Below, in pieces: positions 7,831 to 16,181 of a stretch of 64,000 bases of DNA. A program made the position numbers and the translations under genes. The DNA is from Photobacterium sanctipauli (GTDB lineage: Bacteria > Pseudomonadota > Gammaproteobacteria > Enterobacterales > Vibrionaceae). A model generated the notes under the pieces. It saw nothing but the letters and a program-made list of their open reading frames with translations. It made no database searches and was not told the DNA's origin. Position 1 is the first letter of the stretch. The number at the start of each line of letters is the position of its first letter. The DNA is taken from the NCBI RefSeq assembly GCF_003026495.1, contig NZ_PYMA01000017.1, positions 62,001 to 126,000 of the forward strand, read 5' to 3'.

Positions 7831-10800
7831 TCAGGCAGTCGCCAGCTTCTCGTGCCTATGAACCAGTTTAAAATCGGCCAAGATGACATAAGCGGCTGGG
7901 ATCATAAACAAGACCAGTAGCGTCGAGGTGAAGATCCCGAACACAATGGAGATCACCAAAGGCTTGATCACTTGTGCCTGCAGGCTGGTCTCGAGCATCA
8001 GCGGCAGCAAACCTGCCGCGGTGGTTAGCGATGTCAGAAATACCGCCCTGAAGCGCTCTCGGCTTGCCAGTACCACGGCTTTTTTTATCTCGTCGCCATC
8101 ATCGAGGTGGTGGCGGATATACTGTACCAACAAGATAGAATCATTCACCACGACCCCAGCCAGCGAGACAAATCCCATCATACTCGGCATACTGAGCGGG
8201 TGGCCCAGCAGCAAGTGCCCCCAGAATACCCCGATCAACGCCAGCGGGATAGCTAGCAACACCACGAAGGGTTCAAGGTAGCTGCGGAACTGGAAACTCA
8301 AGATCACAAATACCCCGAAGATCCCCAACATAAAGCCGGTCGCCATCGACTGTCCCGTTTCGGCAGTGTCTTTTGCGGCACCTTCAAAATCGAACCGAAG
8401 CCCCGGGTAATCCTGCTGCAGTTTCGGCATCAGCTTGGTTCTGAACTGACCCAGTACCTCCCCCGAGCTGATCACACTCTCTTGCAAGTCACCGTACACA
8501 CTCAAGGTGCGCAATCCGTTGATCCGCTGGATCCGAACATAGTTACGCTGATGCTCCAAAATCGCCACCGATGCCAGTGGGATCTGGCTGCCGTCCGATA
8601 GAATAATCGGGAAGCTGGATAACGTTTGGAGGTCCGCCGCCCGCTCTTTATTGAACATGACTTCAATTTCAATGTTCTCCGGCCCGATCTGGATTTCATC
8701 GGCGGTCTGGCCGAAATACGCCGAACGAAGCTGGGAAGCGATCATCTGGCCGTCAACGCCGAACGCTTCCGCCCCCGGACGAAGGCGGATCAATACCTCC
8801 GGTTTACCCATTCGCATGTCATCCAATACCCCAGACACACCGGCAAACTCATTAAAGAATTGCTGGGTTTCGATAGATGCCGCCTTGAGCATCGCCAAAT
8901 CATCATGTTGCATCCGCACTTCGATAGCACGACCGCCCGGCCCCATCATTGGCTGCTTGTAAACCAAGGCCACGGGGGCTGCCAATTCACCCACATCCTC
9001 GCGCCACGCATCGATAAACTCATCAATCAAGCTATGACGAATTTCGGCACTGAGTAAATCCAGCCTTACCGTTGCGACATGCGGGCCACTCTCGTCGGCA
9101 TCGGCATTGAAGTTAAATTGCTCGGTAATGTTTTTAACTAGCGGCACACCGCCTTCGTTGCGATCGCTCCATTCTTGGTTAAGCCGCTTGGCTGAAGCAA
9201 CAATTTCGTCGACAACGTCTTCAGTCTGGCCCAGTGTCGAGCCCGGCGGCAGAATGATCCTCGCCTCGGCAATATCACCGTCAAGCTCGGGGAAGCCGAC
9301 AAACTTAAGCCCGCCACCAGCCAGCAAGGCGAAAGAGGCAAACAAGAGTCCAATCACCCCGCCGACAAACAAGTAACGCCACTCCACCACCAGCGCGACC
9401 ATCTTGACTAGGCGCTCGTTGCGAAACTGTTCAAAGCGCGCCAAGAAGTTTTGCTTCCACTTTGGTGGCTGCCTTTCTTGCTTTTGGCGATGCAATGAAT
9501 GGCTGAGGTGGCTTGGCAAAATCAGGAATGCTTCCACCAAACTGATGGATAACACCAGGATAAGTACCTGTGGGACCACACGAAGTACCGCCCCCATCTC
9601 CCCGTCAAGGAAGATCAAGCTACCAAAAATACAGATAGTGGTCAGGAACGAGGACACCACCCCCGGCAAGACTTTCCTCACCCCGTTATACACCGCATCT
9701 TGGATCTTCTGGCCCCGATCCAAATGCGACGCTATCGACTCGGAGATCACTATCGCATCATCCATCATGATCCCGATCGCCATTAATAGGCCAACCAGCG
9801 ACATAATATTGATAGATAAAGAGAAGGTCGCCATCAAGTACATACTGCCAAGGAAGGCCACCGGCAATCCCGCGGCAATCCAGAACGAGTAGCGGAACGA
9901 GAAAAACAGCCACATTACCGCAAAGACCAAGATGACCCCCTGCCAACCGTTCTTCACCATCATAGTGAGGCGATCCCAAAGCAGCGAAGAGAGATCATTG
10001 GTCAAGGTCAGGGTGACCCCCGTTGGTGCGCGCTGGTTTTCGGCTTCGACAAAGGCAGCCACCCGCTCTTTGATCCGCAAGGCATCATCGGCCTTGTTCT
10101 TGCTTACCCGCAGCATGGCCGACGGCACCCCGTCGAACAACACCTTCTGCTCATCAAGGGCAAAGCGGTCGGTGATTGTGGCAACATCCCCAAGGCGCAG
10201 CACTGCCCCTTGGCTATCTGCCCCCACCACGGTTTTGGCAATGGTATCCGGGGTGATTTTCTGCTCATCGAATCGGATCAGTAGGTTGCGATCGGCCAAT
10301 TCAATGTTACCACTGGGCAACTTGATATTTTGACGGCTCAGTTTATTGGCAATATCACTGACACTCAGGCCAAGCTGGCGTATCGCCACCTCGTCGAGTT
10401 CCACCCTGAGCTGATGGTCGGAGAAGCCACTGACCTCGACCAGCGAAACATCATAATCAAGCTTTAGGGTGCGTTTGAGCTGCTCGGCATAGGCTTTCAA
10501 GTGCGGCAAACTGGTATCGGCCTTAATCGCAACATCGACAACCGGCTCGTTCCAATCCAACTCGCGTACAATTGGCGACTCGATCTCGACCGGAAAATCA
10601 TTAATGGCGTTAATCTGGGTCTGCACATCCACCAGCATGCGCGAAACAACATCGCTATTGGTTAGCTTGAGGATCAACGATGCCGAGCCTTCTACCGCCT
10701 CACAGCGGGTCTCTTCAATGTTTGCCAACCCATCGACGGCATCCTCCATCCGCATACAGATGCTTTCTTCCACTTCCTGCGGCGAGGCACCGGGATAGAC

Positions 10801-10941
10801 CACCGAGGCGATGATGTAAGGCGGGGCAAATTCAGGGAACGTTTCGCGCTTGATCTTTGGCAACGACACCAGTCCCAACAGAATCAGTGCCAACATCATC
10901 AAATTGGCTGCGGTTGGGTGACGGGAAAAATAGCGGATCAT
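7831..10941 (-). CDS. RND efflux pump inner-membrane transporter (AcrB/MexF superfamily)
   Basis: Proton-driven tripartite efflux transporter, 1036 residues. It shows the family plan: N-terminal membrane helix (FSRHPTAANLMMLALILLG), first large periplasmic loop, a TM2-6 block with the proton-relay pair in GIMMDDAIVISES, second periplasmic loop, and a TM8-12 block (SLAGVVVNDSILLVQY). The second half has Asn-Asp where AcrB has Gly-Lys (Lys940), as in many non-AcrB HAE members. Its start overlaps the fusion-protein gene by 4 bases (ATGA). Substrate is unknown; the TetR regulator in the same operon suggests drugs, bile salts or detergents (inference). No outer-membrane channel gene is present, so TolC is the probable partner. 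Confidence 0.93.
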   Translation of the reverse strand: MIRYFSRHPTAANLMMLALILLGLVSLPKIKRETFPEFAPPYIIASVVYPGASPQEVEESICMRMEDAVDGLANIEETRCEAVEGSASLILKLTNSDVVSRMLVDVQTQINAINDFPVEIESPIVRELDWNEPVVDVAIKADTSLPHLKAYAEQLKRTLKLDYDVSLVEVSGFSDHQLRVELDEVAIRQLGLSVSDIANKLSRQNIKLPSGNIELADRNLLIRFDEQKITPDTIAKTVVGADSQGAVLRLGDVATITDRFALDEQKVLFDGVPSAMLRVSKNKADDALRIKERVAAFVEAENQRAPTGVTLTLTNDLSSLLWDRLTMMVKNGWQGVILVFAVMWLFFSFRYSFWIAAGLPVAFLGSMYLMATFSLSINIMSLVGLLMAIGIMMDDAIVISESIASHLDRGQKIQDAVYNGVRKVLPGVVSSFLTTICIFGSLIFLDGEMGAVLRVVPQVLILVLSISLVEAFLILPSHLSHSLHRQKQERQPPKWKQNFLARFEQFRNERLVKMVALVVEWRYLFVGGVIGLLFASFALLAGGGLKFVGFPELDGDIAEARIILPPGSTLGQTEDVVDEIVASAKRLNQEWSDRNEGGVPLVKNITEQFNFNADADESGPHVATVRLDLLSAEIRHSLIDEFIDAWREDVGELAAPVALVYKQPMMGPGGRAIEVRMQHDDLAMLKAASIETQQFFNEFAGVSGVLDDMRMGKPEVLIRLRPGAEAFGVDGQMIASQLRSAYFGQTADEIQIGPENIEIEVMFNKERAADLQTLSSFPIILSDGSQIPLASVAILEHQRNYVRIQRINGLRTLSVYGDLQESVISSGEVLGQFRTKLMPKLQQDYPGLRFDFEGAAKDTAETGQSMATGFMLGIFGVFVILSFQFRSYLEPFVVLLAIPLALIGVFWGHLLLGHPLSMPSMMGFVSLAGVVVNDSILLVQYIRHHLDDGDEIKKAVVLASRERFRAVFLTSLTTAAGLLPLMLETSLQAQVIKPLVISIVFGIFTSTLLVLFMIPAAYVILADFKLVHRHEKLATA

Positions 10942-12308
10942 GCTGCCGGCTCCTGATCTTGCTCTTGGTCTTGAACCCGGGCCTCTTCAACCGGATTACC
11001 GTTCAAGGTCACAACCTTCAAAGCCATTCCCGACACCGCAGGCAATAAGTCATTCACCACCAACTGGGTACCAGAAGCTAAGTCGCCGCTAATCGCGACA
11101 TGGCCACCTCGACGAAATAGCACAGTAACAGTTTGAATTTTAAGGTTACTATCACTATCAACCAAATAAACCTTATCACCGTGCAACGCCCGCTCTGGGA
11201 TCACCCAATGCGGATTGGGTTGACCCGAGAGCCTTGCTTCGACAAACATGCCATTGACCAGTGGCGGAGCCGACTCAGGCGAGAGCTGGCTGTAGTCTTG
11301 GTCCACTTCGAGGATCACCCCCACGGTTGCTTGGTTGGCACTCACCGTATCGCTGATACGGGTCACCTTCGCCGGCCATCGCTGGATAAAGCTGCCACTC
11401 GACAGTTGGATACTCGCACTCAGATCAAGCTGATCAGCTCTCGGCCGGCCATCGGCATGGGCGGTATACTGGGTGAGGCTTGCCGCCAGCACCTGCATAT
11501 CATGGAGGGCTATTTGGGCATCAATTTCCACCGTGTCGATACCGTGCGCCACCACCATCACCTGTTGGGCGTTCACCACCTGATCCTGCTCGATATCAAC
11601 ACTGGAGATCCTCGCATCTACCGGTAAGGTGATCACGGTTTTTTCCAGGGCACGTTGTGCCTCGCTAACGCGGGAAAGGTTCACCTCCAACTGGGCAAGC
11701 GTAACCTTGCGCTCATTAGGCAACACAATCAGCTGGTTCTCAATTTCCTGCACCACTTTCTGGCTGGCCAAGGCGTTTTGCTGCTCCAAGTCTACCGTCG
11801 ATTGCGAGGTCAGCCCCTTGGTACGTAGCTCCTGCTTGCGCGCCAGCTCCTTCTTGCTAATCGCAAGGCGGTTCTTTTCTATCTTGAGCGTGGTTTGCAG
11901 GTTTTGCTCTTCCTGCTCCAATTTGGCTAGCTGTGCCTGGCTCGCACTAACATCGGCTTCGGCCTGAGCCAGGCGCAATTCGTAATCAAGCGGGTCAATC
12001 TTGAGCAGTACGGTTCCGGCGTCGAGAACGCGCCCCTTATCAAGATCGGGATGACGATAAACTACCTTACCCGACACCTCGGCAATGGCCTGCCATTCCA
12101 CCTTGGGCGCCACCCGGCCAAAGCCAGATGCTTCGGGTGCCAACAGTTGCTGCTCAAGGCTAATTACATCAACCACCCGCGCCCTTTCCAGCGCCGGCTT
12201 CACCTCGGGAGACGGGCGTAGATTCATTGCCAGTACCAACACCGCTATACCTACCGCAACCGCAGGAAATAGCAGCCATTTTCTATTTTTCAACATCCTC
12301 ATCCCCAT
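10938..12308 (-). CDS. RND efflux membrane fusion protein (HlyD/AcrA family)
   Basis: Periplasmic adaptor joining the RND pump to the outer-membrane channel. It has one N-terminal membrane anchor (WLLFPAVAVGIAVLVLAM), a lipoyl half (VSGKVVYRHPDLDKGRVLDAG) and a long coiled-coil hairpin (roughly residues 100-190, rich in Leu/Gln/Glu). The lipoyl second half and beta-barrel follow, then a low-complexity Asp-Gln-Glu tail. Three ATGs lie close together (MGMRM, 12308, 12302, 12296); the last has the best-placed GGGGA. The upstream TetR gene overlaps by up to 26 bases, so the three genes are one translationally coupled operon. Confidence 0.9.
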   Translation of the reverse strand: MGMRMLKNRKWLLFPAVAVGIAVLVLAMNLRPSPEVKPALERARVVDVISLEQQLLAPEASGFGRVAPKVEWQAIAEVSGKVVYRHPDLDKGRVLDAGTVLLKIDPLDYELRLAQAEADVSASQAQLAKLEQEEQNLQTTLKIEKNRLAISKKELARKQELRTKGLTSQSTVDLEQQNALASQKVVQEIENQLIVLPNERKVTLAQLEVNLSRVSEAQRALEKTVITLPVDARISSVDIEQDQVVNAQQVMVVAHGIDTVEIDAQIALHDMQVLAASLTQYTAHADGRPRADQLDLSASIQLSSGSFIQRWPAKVTRISDTVSANQATVGVILEVDQDYSQLSPESAPPLVNGMFVEARLSGQPNPHWVIPERALHGDKVYLVDSDSNLKIQTVTVLFRRGGHVAISGDLASGTQLVVNDLLPAVSGMALKVVTLNGNPVEEARVQDQEQDQEPAA

Positions 12309-12939
12309 CTTGGTCTACCAGCAGCCCACGAGTCAGCAGCTTAATATTATGCTCGGCCAGCTCAGTCAGATAATCTTCATCGATATTAATGCCTTGCAAT
12401 TCCAGCAAGGCTGGCGGCAGTAGAAATGGAAAAACCATCAAACTCACAAAACTCATTCGCGCTTTATCGGGGCAAATATCCGGGTGAAGCTTCCCTTGCT
12501 GCTGTAACTTTTTGAACATCAACTCGGTTGTAGGACGGGCAACCCGCCGAATTAACTTTTCGATTGTCTGGCGCTGGGGATCGCTCGGCTCCATTGTCAT
12601 CGCCCGGGCAATCAACTTGGGCATATCCGGGTTTGGCGCCATGATCCGATAATAGGTACGCATCAAATCCCCGATCGAGTTGAAGTCCCCCTTGCGCAAG
12701 ACCACTTCAAGCTGGTTGTGCATCGGCTTCGCCGTTTCGTGGACCATGGCTTCATAAAGCCCGGCCTTATTGGCGAAGTAATAGCGGATCAGCGCGACAT
12801 TCACCTCGGCTCGCGCCGCTATCATCCGCGTCGATACCTTGCTGTAGGGCAGGCTCACAAACAACCGCCTGGCCTCTTCGATTAGCCGTTCCCGAGCATC
12901 AGACTCACCGGTAGGCCGCCCCGCTTTCCCAACCATCAA
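12283..12939 (-). CDS. TetR-family repressor of the efflux operon
   Basis: 218 residues. The N-terminal helix-turn-helix is clear: DARERLIEEARRLFVS, then VSTRMIAARAEVNVALIRYYFANKAGLYEAM, the TetR signature with RYYF and NK. The C-terminal ligand domain is divergent. It is the first gene of the operon with the fusion protein and pump, so it most likely represses its own transcription and that of the pump. Repeated palindromes just upstream (12952-12993 and 13041-13056) are good operator candidates. The second Met (MMVGK) could also be the start. Confidence 0.9.
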   Translation of the reverse strand: MMVGKAGRPTGESDARERLIEEARRLFVSLPYSKVSTRMIAARAEVNVALIRYYFANKAGLYEAMVHETAKPMHNQLEVVLRKGDFNSIGDLMRTYYRIMAPNPDMPKLIARAMTMEPSDPQRQTIEKLIRRVARPTTELMFKKLQQQGKLHPDICPDKARMSFVSLMVFPFLLPPALLELQGINIDEDYLTELAEHNIKLLTRGLLVDQDGDEDVEK

Positions 12940-12951
12940 TACACCTTTATC

Positions 12952-12968
12952 TACTTACTAATTAAGTA
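12952..12968. promoter_or_regulatory. Palindrome upstream of the tetR gene (possible operator)
   Basis: TACTTA-CTAAT-TAAGTA, a perfect 6-bp inverted repeat around a 5-base centre, 13 bases upstream of the TetR start codon. Placement over the 5' leader or promoter fits autoregulation. Which protein binds is inferred. Confidence 0.45.
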
Positions 12969-12977
12969 AAAATTTAA

Positions 12978-12993
12978 TTAATCACTTGATGAA
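12978..12993. promoter_or_regulatory. TetR-type operator candidate, copy 1
   Basis: TTAATCA-CT-TGATGAA. It matches copy 2 (13041-13056) at 13 of 16 positions, with the differences in the 2-base centre and one base of the right arm. Dyad symmetry, repetition and position upstream of the repressor-led efflux operon support operator function. Confidence 0.5.
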
Positions 12994-13040
12994 TTTTAGC
13001 GCATTGCGGCGATGAAAAAACCGGATTAATTCACCACTAT

Positions 13041-13056
13041 TTAATCAAATGATTAA
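13041..13056. promoter_or_regulatory. TetR-type operator candidate, copy 2
   Basis: TTAATCA-AA-TGATTAA, a perfect 7-bp inverted repeat around 2 bases. It is 63 bases (six helical turns) from copy 1, so both dyads would lie on the same face of the DNA. Confidence 0.5.
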
Positions 13057-13261
13057 TTTTAATATAAGCAATAATCCCGGCCGGGCACGAAAGTAGTTAA
13101 CAATTTTCAAACAGCCAAACCATTCACCACACCCACATAAACACCAAATGAATTCACAAGCCAAATACCTCGCGAGTGAATACAACTGGTCGGATATGTT
13201 GAGTTAACTATTAACAATCAACTGAATAACCACAAAAACAAAATAAACATGCAATTAGTGG

Positions 13262-13291
13262 TTGACGTTGCCACTGTCTATTTGGTATTCA
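13262..13291 (+). promoter_or_regulatory. Candidate promoter of the leu operon
   Basis: TTGACG (13262-13267), 18-base spacer, TATTCA (13286-13291). It predicts transcription from about 13298 and a short leader before leuL. The -35 box is strong, the -10 box moderate. Confidence 0.5.
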
Positions 13292-13324
13292 TTTGTTAAA
13301 CAACTTTGTGGATATATTTCAATT

Positions 13325-13387
13325 ATGAAAATGCGTTTCTCAACTCTCCTAAGCCTCCTCCTTATCGTGAATAATTCGCGCGGGTAG
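13325..13387 (+). CDS. leuL: leu operon leader peptide
   Basis: Twenty-residue leader peptide, MKMRFSTLLSLLLIV followed by NNSRG and TAG. Five of six consecutive codons (8-13) are leucine: CTC CTA AGC CTC CTC CTT. Ribosome stalling there when Leu-tRNA is short would leave 13378-13384 free to pair with the 5' arm of the terminator. The ribosome site is weak (GTGGA far upstream); ATG at 13331 is an alternative start that leaves the control codons unchanged. This is the classical gammaproteobacterial leucine attenuation design. Confidence 0.88.
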   Translation: MKMRFSTLLSLLLIVNNSRG

Positions 13388-13449
13388 CTTATGGGTGGGA
13401 AACACCACTAAGAATTCAAAAAGACCCGCGCAGTAAGCGCGGGTTTTTT
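13378..13449 (+). promoter_or_regulatory. leu attenuator: antiterminator arm and terminator
   Basis: Terminator: CCCGCGC (13425-13431), loop AGTAA, GCGCGGG (13437-13443), then six T. An identical GCGCGGG lies at 13378-13384 inside the last codons of leuL and can pair with 13425-13431 instead, forming the antiterminator. The two structures are mutually exclusive. A ribosome that reaches the leuL stop covers the first GCGCGGG and lets the terminator form; one stalled at the Leu codons leaves it free. A small GGTG/CACC hairpin lies between. Confidence 0.9.
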
Positions 13450-13516
13450 ATATGACTAAGCCAGCGCAAGCGGATGCAGACAAGCCAAACAGGCAGGCGA
13501 AAGAAAGGAAGTAGCA

Positions 13517-15067
13517 ATGAAAGATCAGGTCATTATTTTCGATACCACTTTGCGTGACGGCGAACAGGCCCTATCAGCCAGTTTAACGGTAAAAGAAAAA
13601 CTGCAAATTGCCTATGCCCTAGAGCGCTTAGGTGTTGATGTCATCGAAGCTGGCTTCCCGGTTTCATCACCCGGTGACTTCGAATCGGTACAGACCATTG
13701 CCAAGCACATCAAGAACAGCCGCGTGTGCGCACTATCCCGTGCCGTAGCCAAAGATATTGATGTTGCGGCAGAATCATTGAAAGTAGCCGAAGCATTCCG
13801 TATCCATACCTTTATTTCTACATCAACGGTACACGTTCAGGACAAACTACGCCGTAGTTACGACGATGTGATCGAAATGGGCGTGGCGGCAGTTAAGCGT
13901 GCCCGCAACTACACCGATGATGTCGAGTTCTCTTGCGAAGATGCAGGCCGAACTCCTATCGACAACCTATGCCGCATGGTAGAGGCGGCTATCGACGCCG
14001 GTGCCAGCACCATCAATATCCCCGATACCGTGGGCTACACCCTACCAAACGAGTTTGGTGGTATTGTTGGCCAGCTATTTGAGCGCGTACCGAATATCGA
14101 CAAGGCGATCATCTCGGTCCACTGCCACGATGACTTGGGTATGTCGGTTGCCAACTCGATGGCGGCGGTACAAGCCGGCGCCCGCCAAATTGAAGGCACC
14201 ATCAACGGTATTGGTGAGCGGGCAGGCAACTGTTCGCTGGAAGAAATCGCGATGATCATCAAGACCCGTGCCGAATTCCTAGGCGTTCACACCAACATCA
14301 AGCACGACGAAATCCACCGCACCAGCAAAATGGTCAGCCAGCTGTGTAACATGCCGGTACAAGCCAACAAGGCTATCGTGGGTGCCAACGCCTTCAGCCA
14401 CTCATCGGGTATCCACCAAGATGGCATGCTAAAGAACAAGAACACCTACGAGATCATGACCCCTGAGTCGATTGGCCTTAAGAACCAAGCGCTGAACCTA
14501 ACTTCACGTTCAGGCCGTGCCGCCGTGAAGAGCCATATGGATGCGCTGGGCTACACCGAGAATGAGTACAACCTAGACGAGCTATACGCCGACTTCCTTA
14601 AACTTGCCGATCGCAAAGGCCAAGTATTCGACTATGACTTAGAAGCCTTGATGCATTTTGCCAATCTGCGCGAGGAAGATGACTTCTTCAAGTTGAACTA
14701 CCTAAGCGTACAGTCGGGTAGCGTGATGGCGACCACCAGCATCAAGCTACAGTGCGGCGACGAAGAGAAATGCGAAGCGGCTGTGGGCAACGGCCCGGTT
14801 GATGCGCTTTACCAGTGTATCTACCGCCTAACCGGTTACGACATCGTATTGGACAAGTTTGACCTTACCGCCAAGGGTGAGGGTGAAGACGGCTTGGGCC
14901 AGGCAGACATTATCGCAAACTACAAAGGCCGTAAGTATCACGGCACGGGCTTGGCGACCGATATCGTTGAAGCATCAGGCCAAGCGCTACTGCATGTGAT
15001 CAACAGTATCCACCGCGCAGACCAAATTGCAGAAATTAAACAGAAATCCCAGATGGAGACAGTATAA
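13517..15067 (+). CDS. leuA: 2-Isopropylmalate synthase
   Basis: Condenses acetyl-CoA with 2-ketoisovalerate, the committed and leucine-inhibited step of leucine synthesis. 516 residues, the E. coli-type length. The catalytic TIM barrel opens FDTTLRDGEQ (metal-binding Asp, catalytic Arg) and carries the metal site SVHCHDDLGM and the family signature INGIGERAGNCSLEE. The C-terminal third is the LeuA regulatory dimer domain that binds leucine. AGGAAG lies 7 bases before the ATG. leuB starts two bases after its stop. Confidence 0.98.
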   Translation: MKDQVIIFDTTLRDGEQALSASLTVKEKLQIAYALERLGVDVIEAGFPVSSPGDFESVQTIAKHIKNSRVCALSRAVAKDIDVAAESLKVAEAFRIHTFISTSTVHVQDKLRRSYDDVIEMGVAAVKRARNYTDDVEFSCEDAGRTPIDNLCRMVEAAIDAGASTINIPDTVGYTLPNEFGGIVGQLFERVPNIDKAIISVHCHDDLGMSVANSMAAVQAGARQIEGTINGIGERAGNCSLEEIAMIIKTRAEFLGVHTNIKHDEIHRTSKMVSQLCNMPVQANKAIVGANAFSHSSGIHQDGMLKNKNTYEIMTPESIGLKNQALNLTSRSGRAAVKSHMDALGYTENEYNLDELYADFLKLADRKGQVFDYDLEALMHFANLREEDDFFKLNYLSVQSGSVMATTSIKLQCGDEEKCEAAVGNGPVDALYQCIYRLTGYDIVLDKFDLTAKGEGEDGLGQADIIANYKGRKYHGTGLATDIVEASGQALLHVINSIHRADQIAEIKQKSQMETV

Positions 15068-15069
15068 CC

Positions 15070-16158
15070 ATGGCAGGTACATATAAAATTGCCGTTTTAC
15101 CGGGTGACGGTATTGGTCCAGAAGTAATGCAGCAAGCCCACAAAGTATTGGATGCTGCGCAAGAGAAATTCGGCTTCACCCTAACGTGCAACGAATACGA
15201 TGTTGGTGGTATCGCCATCGACAACCATGGTTGTCCACTGCCGGAAGCAACACTGAAAGGCTGTGAAGAATCAGATGCGATCTTGTTTGGCTCTGTCGGT
15301 GGCCCTAAGTGGGAACACCTAGCGCCGAATGATCAGCCTGAGCGCGGTGCACTGCTGCCATTGCGCAAGCACTTTCAGCTTTTCTGCAACCTACGCCCAG
15401 CACAAATCCACAGCGGCCTAGAAGCATTCTCGCCGCTACGTGCCGATATCTCGGAGCGCGGCTTTGATATTGTGGTAGTGCGCGAGCTGACTGGCGGTAT
15501 CTACTTCGGCCAACCAAAGGGCCGCGAAGGTGAAGGACCGGAAGAGAAAGCTTACGACACAGAGATTTACCACCGTTACGAAATCGAGCGCATTGCCCGC
15601 ATCGCATTCGAATCGGCCATGCTACGTAACAAGAATGTTTACTCCATCGACAAAGCAAATGTGCTGCAGAGCTCTATCCTTTGGCGCGAAGTGGTTGAGG
15701 AAGTGGCGAAAGACTACCCGGAAGTCACGCTAAACCACATGTACATCGACAACGCGACCATGCAGTTGATCAAAGACCCATCGCAGTTTGACGTGATGCT
15801 TTGCTCGAACATCTTTGGCGATATCATCTCGGACGAATGTGCAATGATCACGGGCTCTATGGGCATGCTGCCATCAGCAAGCTTGAACCAAGACAAGTTC
15901 GGCATGTACGAGCCTGCGGGCGGTTCGGCACCGGATATCGCGGGCAAGAACATTGCCAACCCGGTAGCACAGATCCTATCTGCAGCCCTAATGCTACGCT
16001 ACAGCCTAGGCGAAGAGCAGGCAGCACGTGCTATCGAGCAAGCGGTATCGCAAGCACTTGAAGCCGGTGAGCTAACCGCCGACCTAGCGGGCAACGGCCC
16101 GGCACTGAGCACCAGCGAAATGGGCGATAAAATTGCCCAGTACGTTCGCCAAGCCTAA
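15070..16158 (+). CDS. leuB: 3-Isopropylmalate dehydrogenase
   Basis: NAD-dependent oxidative decarboxylation of 3-isopropylmalate, third step of the leucine pathway. 362 residues. The isocitrate/isopropylmalate dehydrogenase fold is clear: LPGDGIGPEV at the N-terminus, the substrate loop VVRELTGGIYFG, the catalytic Lys in SIDKANVL, and the metal-binding signature MYIDNATMQ ... SNIFGDIISDE. Second gene of leuABCD. Confidence 0.98.
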   Translation: MAGTYKIAVLPGDGIGPEVMQQAHKVLDAAQEKFGFTLTCNEYDVGGIAIDNHGCPLPEATLKGCEESDAILFGSVGGPKWEHLAPNDQPERGALLPLRKHFQLFCNLRPAQIHSGLEAFSPLRADISERGFDIVVVRELTGGIYFGQPKGREGEGPEEKAYDTEIYHRYEIERIARIAFESAMLRNKNVYSIDKANVLQSSILWREVVEEVAKDYPEVTLNHMYIDNATMQLIKDPSQFDVMLCSNIFGDIISDECAMITGSMGMLPSASLNQDKFGMYEPAGGSAPDIAGKNIANPVAQILSAALMLRYSLGEEQAARAIEQAVSQALEAGELTADLAGNGPALSTSEMGDKIAQYVRQA

Positions 16159-16181
16159 TCGCAACAAGGAGCAAATGAGCA

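Larger units (their letters stand above)
12940..13516. other. Divergent control region between the efflux operon and the leu operon
   Basis: 577 bases. The left third holds the palindromes assigned to TetR control. The middle (about 13057-13260) is AT-rich with no gene; LeuO or Lrp sites may lie here but I cannot point to one. The right part holds the leu promoter, the leuL leader peptide and the attenuator, listed separately. Confidence 0.7.

Noticed and set aside
9404..9892. 162-codon open frame antisense to the RND pump gene
   Set aside because: Opposite membrane-helix coding sequence; no signals for expression.
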